Shown here piece by piece: positions 22,365 through 27,387 of a stretch of DNA of 27,387 nt. The notes under the pieces were generated by a model. The model worked only from the letters and a program-made list of their open reading frames with translations. It had not been told where the DNA came from and made no database searches. Position 1 is the stretch's first letter. Each line of letters begins with the position of its first letter. This DNA is from a virus. The stretch covers positions 1-27,387 of the IMG/VR virus record IMGVR_UViG_3300042317_000038; one strand, written 5' to 3'. The position numbers were made by a program, and so were the translations under genes.

Positions 22365-24032
22365 CTACGCGTTGATGATTCCTGAAACTGCGCCGTTCCA
22401 AGCAGGAGCGGTACAGAAGAAGGTTCCACGGAAATATGTGGAGAAGTCGTAGGTGAACTGTACGACCGGCCATTGAATTCCCATGTAATCCTGAACCATG
22501 AAGTTCGCCCAAACATCTGATACCTCAGTATCAGGAATTGGAAGGGTGAACGATAGAACAGGAGCAACACCTTGGTTGAGCCAAGGGTGAACCATGAGGT
22601 CTACTGCCTTTCCGGTTACTTCGTTCTGAAGTCCGGTGACGATTGAACCGTAGGTGGTTCCGCCAGCGCCCGGGTCGTTGATGACTAGGCGGTAGTTAGC
22701 AGTTGAGCCGTTCTTGATTGCGTCAGAAAGTTGCTTACGGTCGTTGCCGTTCAAAAGAACAACATCAGGGTCAGCCTTTACATTCTGATACATGGTTGCG
22801 AATACACTCTGGAATTCCACGCCCGGATTGCTTGTGCTGAACGCGCTGTTGATTGCGTTGATAGCACCGCTGTTTGGACCTAGAACTGTTGGAAGGATTC
22901 CGTCATAACCTGTTGCGTAAGCAGAGGTATCTGCGGACGCACGAGAAGCGGCGGCTCCTGAAGTTGTGAAAGCCGCGTTGTTTCCGGATAGACCGGCTGT
23001 TCCAGCACCTTGAATTGTAAAAGTGCCAGTTCCCTTAAGGGTTCCCTGATACTTGAGGTTTGCGGCACCGGTAGCGGTTCCAACATAAATGTTGTATCCA
23101 AGTGCGCCGACAACAGCGCTCGCAACGGTGATTGTTAGAACATCACCTGAAGCAACAGCGGTGTTAGCCTCTGTACCAAGAATTGACTCGCCGAAACCGT
23201 TTCCTGAAATACCTGCGTCTGCGGTGACATTTACATAGTAAGTTGTCGCGGCGAGTGCGGTCTGTCCGGAAGTAGCAACAGGTGAAGCGAGTGTGAAAGT
23301 TGGAGCGGATAGTGCGCCTGAGTAACCTGAGGCAGTTCCGCGAGCCATCAACATCATGCGTTCTTCCATAAGCATTGTCGCGTATAGAGTTGAAGTTGAG
23401 GACAACTGGCGTAGGTCCTGATAACCAAGACCGGAGAAGTTGGCGTCAAACGAAACGCTATCGGATAGTGAGTATGAGTTGTATGGCAATACTAAATCAT
23501 CAGCGGCATACGAAATCTGTGGACCGCGCTCAAGAGTGAGGCCACCGAAGGTGTTTGTCGTTGATTCTGTGATTCCCGGCCATAGATTGCCGACTCCGCC
23601 AGTACCAGTACCGGTGTAGCCAAGAATTCTCTTGACACGGTGGCTTGTACCAACACCCTTCTTACGAGGGATTCTGTTACGGAGTGGAGTTGGGCGAGGG
23701 GTGAGCAACTTAGCAGGAGCCTCTAGGTCAAACGCCGCAAACGAAGTTGAAAGCGGGGTTGTTAGAGTGATTTCCTTGTTGATGTCGCCCATAGCACCGC
23801 GTTGTGCGGCGAGAGCGGTCTGAAGGCTCGCGGTTGCCTCAGGTGAGAGGGACTTGTTAATCGCGAGTGCTTCAATGGCGGCAACAGGGTCGGTAGGTGC
23901 TTGACCCGGCGTTGTTGAGCCATTAGCGAGGGCCTTATTGAGTACGCCTTGGAATTCTTCCATGCGTTCAGCGGCTTCTACTGGAGAAGCGCCGTCAAAT
24001 AGGTCCGCCGCCTTAGGGGCTTGGAGAGCCAT
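22365..24032 (-). CDS. Major capsid protein, HK97-fold, with Ig/FN3-like insertion
   Basis: The 555-residue protein follows the protease/scaffold gene. An N-terminal helical region (about 1-90, possible delta domain) precedes HK97-like features: LTPRPTPLRNRIPRKKGV, a PQISYAADDLVLPYNSYSLS strand set, EERMMLMARG helix, and a C-terminal half with PDVVLLNGNDRKQLSDAIKN and VHPWLNQGVAPVLSFTLPIP. Between about 243 and 350 is an insertion resembling an Ig/FN3-type beta domain (TYYVNVTADAG, GALGYNIYVGTATG). Such domains decorate capsids in many phages. The gene is flanked downstream by a strong hairpin. Confidence 0.88.
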   Translation of the reverse strand: MALQAPKAADLFDGASPVEAAERMEEFQGVLNKALANGSTTPGQAPTDPVAAIEALAINKSLSPEATASLQTALAAQRGAMGDINKEITLTTPLSTSFAAFDLEAPAKLLTPRPTPLRNRIPRKKGVGTSHRVKRILGYTGTGTGGVGNLWPGITESTTNTFGGLTLERGPQISYAADDLVLPYNSYSLSDSVSFDANFSGLGYQDLRQLSSTSTLYATMLMEERMMLMARGTASGYSGALSAPTFTLASPVATSGQTALAATTYYVNVTADAGISGNGFGESILGTEANTAVASGDVLTITVASAVVGALGYNIYVGTATGAANLKYQGTLKGTGTFTIQGAGTAGLSGNNAAFTTSGAAASRASADTSAYATGYDGILPTVLGPNSGAINAINSAFSTSNPGVEFQSVFATMYQNVKADPDVVLLNGNDRKQLSDAIKNGSTANYRLVINDPGAGGTTYGSIVTGLQNEVTGKAVDLMVHPWLNQGVAPVLSFTLPIPDTEVSDVWANFMVQDYMGIQWPVVQFTYDFSTYFRGTFFCTAPAWNGAVSGIINA

Positions 24033-24051
24033 TTGGTTTCCTTTCGTGGAG

Positions 24052-25797
24052 TTACTTTGATTCGGCTTCAGCGGCGTTTGCGAATTTCTCTGCGAGCGCC
24101 TTGTAGCCTTTAATCAAAAGTGGGTCTGTGGTTGCGTTTGCTTTTGCGCGATAGACAGCGGCTTTTGTCAAATTGTCAGAAACCTTTGTATCTATCGGTT
24201 TGGCGGTTCTCTTTGGACCGCCGGCAACAGCCAAAGACTTAGCAACTGCTAACTCGGATTCCAAGGACGCCGCCTTCGTTTCTGCCGCCTCTTTTGCGGA
24301 CAACAACGAAGCGACCTCAGCCCTAATGGACTCGGTAGCACTCTTGACAGCCTTTTCTACTATTGCTTCTACATCTGCGGAAGCGGGTGCTTCCTCAGAA
24401 ACTTCTGCGTCTGCCGGTTCCTTAACTTCTTCTTCAACTTTTTCCTCGGCAGGAGTTTCAACTACATCACCTTCAGCGGACTTAGGAGTTTCGCCGGGTG
24501 CGTACATTTCAGCGGTCGTGACATGTGAAGGCATGGCAACATTCGCGAAATCATTTGTAGTTGTTGCGCCATGGTCAGCGCCGGGAGTAGCACAACCACA
24601 TTCAAGGCACTTAGATACCTCAGCGGTTTTTTCTACTTCTTCTTTTTCATCATTATCACTTTCAACCGACTTCATATATTTGTCGTAAGCCTTTTCAGCG
24701 GCGTCATTTTCCATGCCGGCTTCTTTACAACGCTTCATGAAATCAGATTTTGATTCACCCTTTTTAGGTTTCATCTCGTCTGAATGTGCGGCGAGTTCAA
24801 TGTTTTCTTCCATTACTTCTCCTTCTGCTTCCTCACCCGCGTACCACGCGAATAGGTGATGAACGGCGGCTAATAGGTGAGAGAGCGAGGCTTCTTCGTT
24901 GTGGCCCTCGCCCATTTCTTCGGCTTCAATTGCGATAAGTTGTGCCAGCGCTTGACGAGCGTTGTCATAAGTTTTCTTATCAAACTTCAAGAGGTCGCCA
25001 CCGGCATACGACTTAGACATGTCAATAATGTCTTGGGCGAGTAAGTCCATGGCACCCCTTTCTGTAACTTCCGATAATTGTAATCTATCGGCCGATTTCT
25101 CGGTCTTTTTCTTGTAGGTACCCCCGCGCTTTTTGTATTCACGGACGACCCAAGCATTAGCAACAGCAGAAGGGTAGACATCAAACTTTTCTTTAGCCTC
25201 ACGCTTTACCCGGTTATACAGTTCCTTGTCAGCCGGCTCAGAGCCACCGCCGCCACGGAGCATACCCTCATAATTTGGCTTCTTGTCTTCTTTCTCAATG
25301 AGTTGTTCAACCTTCCACCACCCGTTTTCACCTTCAGCGGACTTGGCTAGAACCAATTGACAATTTGGGTTAGCAGGACGGTCTACAAGTGAAACCTCAA
25401 CGATTTGGCCGTCAATAATTCTGCCGTTTGCCGCCTTTTGGTCACGAACAACGCGTGGGGATTTAATACCAATACTGAAACCCTTGAGTACGCCAGTATC
25501 AACCTTCTTGACGCTTACAGGGTCTACAACGAGAGCGCGAATATAGTGGCCGTCATTTTTCTTTTCATATTCCTTGGCAACACCGGCCGCGATATTGGAG
25601 TGTTGCTCACGAATGTTGCCGCCGGATTTGAACCAATCAGGCATAGCCCTGTCTAACCAAACCGGGTCACAGATTTGTTGGTCAATATCTAGGGAGTCAT
25701 CTGTTGCCTTGCCATACACCATGAGCGTACCGTCTGCGTTCTTATCAGCCTTAATAATATTAAAGAAGGCGGTGGTCATATCAAGCGTATTGGCCAT
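24052..25797 (-). CDS. Prohead protease fused to scaffold-like C-terminus
   Basis: The 581-residue protein has an N-terminal prohead protease domain (about 1-155): H66 (NIREQHSN), S108 (KGFSIGI) and E134/D139 (VEVSLVDRPANP) fit the U35-type His-Ser catalytic set. A middle segment (about 190-232, KFDVYPSAVANAWVVREYKK) looks like the small phage domain often called DUF5872. After an acidic helical region there is a cysteine-bearing stretch (CLECGCATPGADH) and a coiled coil (about 480-560) that would act as scaffold. Such fusions mature the capsid and are then cut away. It lies directly before the capsid gene, as expected. Confidence 0.87.
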   Translation of the reverse strand: MANTLDMTTAFFNIIKADKNADGTLMVYGKATDDSLDIDQQICDPVWLDRAMPDWFKSGGNIREQHSNIAAGVAKEYEKKNDGHYIRALVVDPVSVKKVDTGVLKGFSIGIKSPRVVRDQKAANGRIIDGQIVEVSLVDRPANPNCQLVLAKSAEGENGWWKVEQLIEKEDKKPNYEGMLRGGGGSEPADKELYNRVKREAKEKFDVYPSAVANAWVVREYKKRGGTYKKKTEKSADRLQLSEVTERGAMDLLAQDIIDMSKSYAGGDLLKFDKKTYDNARQALAQLIAIEAEEMGEGHNEEASLSHLLAAVHHLFAWYAGEEAEGEVMEENIELAAHSDEMKPKKGESKSDFMKRCKEAGMENDAAEKAYDKYMKSVESDNDEKEEVEKTAEVSKCLECGCATPGADHGATTTNDFANVAMPSHVTTAEMYAPGETPKSAEGDVVETPAEEKVEEEVKEPADAEVSEEAPASADVEAIVEKAVKSATESIRAEVASLLSAKEAAETKAASLESELAVAKSLAVAGGPKRTAKPIDTKVSDNLTKAAVYRAKANATTDPLLIKGYKALAEKFANAAEAESK

Positions 25798-25994
25798 TAT
25801 TTTTCTCCTTGTAATGTGGATATAACTTTATCAGGTTTGTAACCCTTCTTGAGGTAAGAGCGGTAGGGTTCAAGAATTTGGTCCTCGCTAGAGGCTAGTT
25901 CAACTGCCTCAATAAAACGATACTTGACTTCAATCGGCATAGGTTGAACCACCTTGGCCATACGCCTTGATAAATCCGGCTCATTTATGTTCAT
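25797..25994 (-). CDS. Small protein between MuF-like and protease genes
   Basis: The 65-residue product is basic and amphipathic (RRMAKVVQPMPIEVKYRFIE, then AVELASSEDQILEPYRSYLK). It overlaps the stop of the MuF gene by 4 bp and ends at the start of the protease. Possibly a capsid-assembly helper; no family recognised. Confidence 0.65.
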   Translation of the reverse strand: MNINEPDLSRRMAKVVQPMPIEVKYRFIEAVELASSEDQILEPYRSYLKKGYKPDKVISTLQGEK

Positions 25995-27387
25995 CGTTTG
26001 ACTATTGCCTTTCCACGATTTAGGACTATGTAATAATTTTCCTCTAAATTGTTTGCGACCATTTGACTCGTAACAACCCTTATACCGTCATATCCTAGAA
26101 GGGTTGCCACCGTACCTTCATCGTCAAGTAATGTTCTCAAATCATGATACTTGGCTTCTTTTTTGGTCCACTCAATCCATATTGGATTATCAAAATAAGT
26201 CATACCAGCGGCCAATGAATCAGCCTTGGCTTTAGCCCTACCGGCCAAGATTAGTTCATCAAGAGCAGTTCGTATGTCTTTGATTTTGTATCTTAAATCC
26301 GTTTGTTTAATAAAATTGGCGCTGTTTGGAATCAACATTTCCATAACATTATTCATGTCACCCTTGGCATAGTTCAAGGCTGTTTGAAGGCTTGTTGATG
26401 TATAAGTTCCGTTACCGTGTACTCCAAACCCGGCATAATGTTTTCCATACTTGTAATCATTTATGAATTCTGCCGCGTTAATGCCTCGTGCGTCTACGAT
26501 ACCTCTAAATACCGGTACGCCCTCTTTTTTGGCTACGAGAGCGTCAAACTCATCAGGACCTAGCACCGTAGGGTCAGCGTTATATCCCTTGACGCGATAA
26601 GCGGCAGACAATCGGTATTCGCCAATACCAATAACATCTGAATCTATTAACTCGCGATAAGTTTCGCTTGTTTCAAATAATTCTCTTTCAGATAATCCGC
26701 TGATAGTTGGCTCAATTGGCATGATGTCATTTATCTCGCCAGTAGGCTCAAAATCAGGAACAACCGGCAATAAAGCGCAACGGCAGTTCGGGTGAACCGG
26801 TGGTTGAGTATCACCGCTCGGGAATGTGGCCCCTACATTTACAACCTTGCCTTCATTGAGTACACACTTATCACAAGGGTCTGATGTCACCCATTCCATT
26901 TGTTCAAGGCCGAATTGTTGGTATCGCTCAATCGTGGCCCGGCTAATTGCTCTATTGGTTTCAGTAATTGCAATTGTGAGCGCCCTCGCCGGGTCACTAA
27001 CGCTATCTTGAATTAGTTTAGCCGCTCTCCTACCCGATAATCCAAGCGCTAAGGCGTCTGCGAGCGCCGTTCCTAGACGGTCGTATCCTGTACGGTCAAT
27101 ACCCCTAATCGTGGCTCCTTGGGCCTCTAAGAGCCGTTGAAATGCCTTTGTAGGTTTAACCAGTAGTGCCGCCGCCGCGTCACCGGGTTTCCAGTTTGCC
27201 CAATCTATGTAATCAGGGTCATCGGCTTTCTTGAGTTCTTTCGCTTGGCGTATAGCGTCATCTGCGGACACAATTCCAAGAGCAAAACCCTCAGCCCAAG
27301 TCCTGCGAAGTGCGGCTATGAGTGCGTCATTGTCAAACGGTACGGAGAGCATGGCCCACGCCCTAGCCCTAGCCCTATCTTGAGCCG
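25991..27387 (-). CDS. MuF-like minor head protein with C-terminal ADP-ribosyltransferase-like domain, 5' partial
   Basis: The frame stays open to the window edge, and ATG 27352 has no ribosome site, so the true start is probably outside. Numbering from that ATG, residues about 60-198 form a MuF domain: ALTIAITETNRAISRATIER (124-143), DPC160DKC163, then HPNCRCALLP (187-196) with H187, C190 and C192. A linker leads to a domain (about 240-451) with R283 (VPVFRG), GNGTYTSTSLQTALNYA (313-329; S319-T320-S321), GYDGIRVV (420-427) and YYIVLNRGKAIV (440-451). That order (Arg, STS, final strand with LNR) matches ART-type toxins fused to MuF proteins in polymorphic toxin systems. The catalytic Glu is not obvious. 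Such a domain may be packaged and injected with the DNA. Confidence 0.82.
   Translation of the reverse strand, partial: AQDRARARAWAMLSVPFDNDALIAALRRTWAEGFALGIVSADDAIRQAKELKKADDPDYIDWANWKPGDAAAALLVKPTKAFQRLLEAQGATIRGIDRTGYDRLGTALADALALGLSGRRAAKLIQDSVSDPARALTIAITETNRAISRATIERYQQFGLEQMEWVTSDPCDKCVLNEGKVVNVGATFPSGDTQPPVHPNCRCALLPVVPDFEPTGEINDIMPIEPTISGLSERELFETSETYRELIDSDVIGIGEYRLSAAYRVKGYNADPTVLGPDEFDALVAKKEGVPVFRGIVDARGINAAEFINDYKYGKHYAGFGVHGNGTYTSTSLQTALNYAKGDMNNVMEMLIPNSANFIKQTDLRYKIKDIRTALDELILAGRAKAKADSLAAGMTYFDNPIWIEWTKKEAKYHDLRTLLDDEGTVATLLGYDGIRVVTSQMVANNLEENYYIVLNRGKAIVKR

Noticed and set aside
24173-24688. Plus-strand Ser/Ala-rich open frame of 171 codons
   Set aside because: It is antisense to the Ala/Glu-rich scaffold region, a common artefact, and lacks a ribosome site.
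27353-27387. GGGCTA triplet repeat at the right edge as a telomere-like or regulatory repeat
   Set aside because: It lies in the open frame upstream of the MuF ATG and reads as Ala/Arg codons, so it is more likely coding for the protein's N-terminus.
1-27387. tRNA genes, integrase or attachment sites
   Set aside because: I found no cloverleaf-like segment and no integrase-like frame; coding density leaves almost no room. This was by eye and could miss an atypical tRNA.

Overview
This window is a contiguous piece of a tailed-phage (siphovirus-type) genome or prophage. It encodes a HK97-fold capsid, a prohead protease/scaffold, a tape measure protein and a frameshifted tail assembly chaperone. 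The host is most likely an actinobacterium: there is a WhiB-like Fe-S regulator, a protein family essentially confined to Actinobacteria and their phages. The base composition is only moderately GC, unlike Streptomyces or Mycobacterium phages, so a low/medium-GC aquatic actinobacterium is a reasonable inference but not proven. Almost everything is transcribed leftward (minus strand); one small gene at 3132-3362 runs the other way. Coding density is very high: no stretch over about 130 bp lacks a gene, and many genes are joined by TAATG or ATGA stop/start overlaps.

Right to left, in transcription order. 27387-25991: MuF-like minor head protein (5' end outside the window) carrying a C-terminal ADP-ribosyltransferase-like domain. 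25994-24052: small protein, then a prohead protease fused to a scaffold-like tail. 24032-22365: major capsid protein with a probable Ig/FN3-like insertion. 22294-20446: head-tail connector and tail terminator genes. 20441-19455: tail tube. 19340-18790: tail assembly chaperone with a programmed -1 frameshift at CCCAAAA. 18790-15306: gp10-like protein and tape measure. 15306-14446: distal tail protein. 14437-9291: a large adhesin island of six fibre-type genes, including two polyglycine-rich fibres and several duplicated modules. 9281-6968: two small tail-associated proteins, a hub-like minor tail protein and a tail tip protein. 6950-6024: lysis cassette (membrane/coiled-coil protein, CHAP endolysin, holin-like protein). 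A UUCG-loop terminator-like hairpin at about 5992-6007 closes the late block. Terminase and portal genes would be expected just right of the window.

Left of the terminator lies the early/accessory block: HTH-like protein, DUF6378-like protein, metallophosphoesterase, a chain of tiny Cys-rich proteins (two of them, 25 and 34 aa, are very short), an ERF-type single-strand annealing protein, a winged-helix protein, a Cas4-like nuclease, WhiB, and a winged-helix replication-initiator-like gene running off the left edge. Annealing protein plus exonuclease form a likely recombination module. Repeats inside the initiator-like gene are candidate origin iterons.

Points that most merit follow-up: the capsid-associated ART-like domain, the coupled Cys-rich microproteins, the structured RNA elements just downstream of the tail-tube and capsid genes, the 12-bp tandem repeat after the terminator, and the candidate origin. 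All functional calls rest on reading the translated sequence by eye; no database search was possible.
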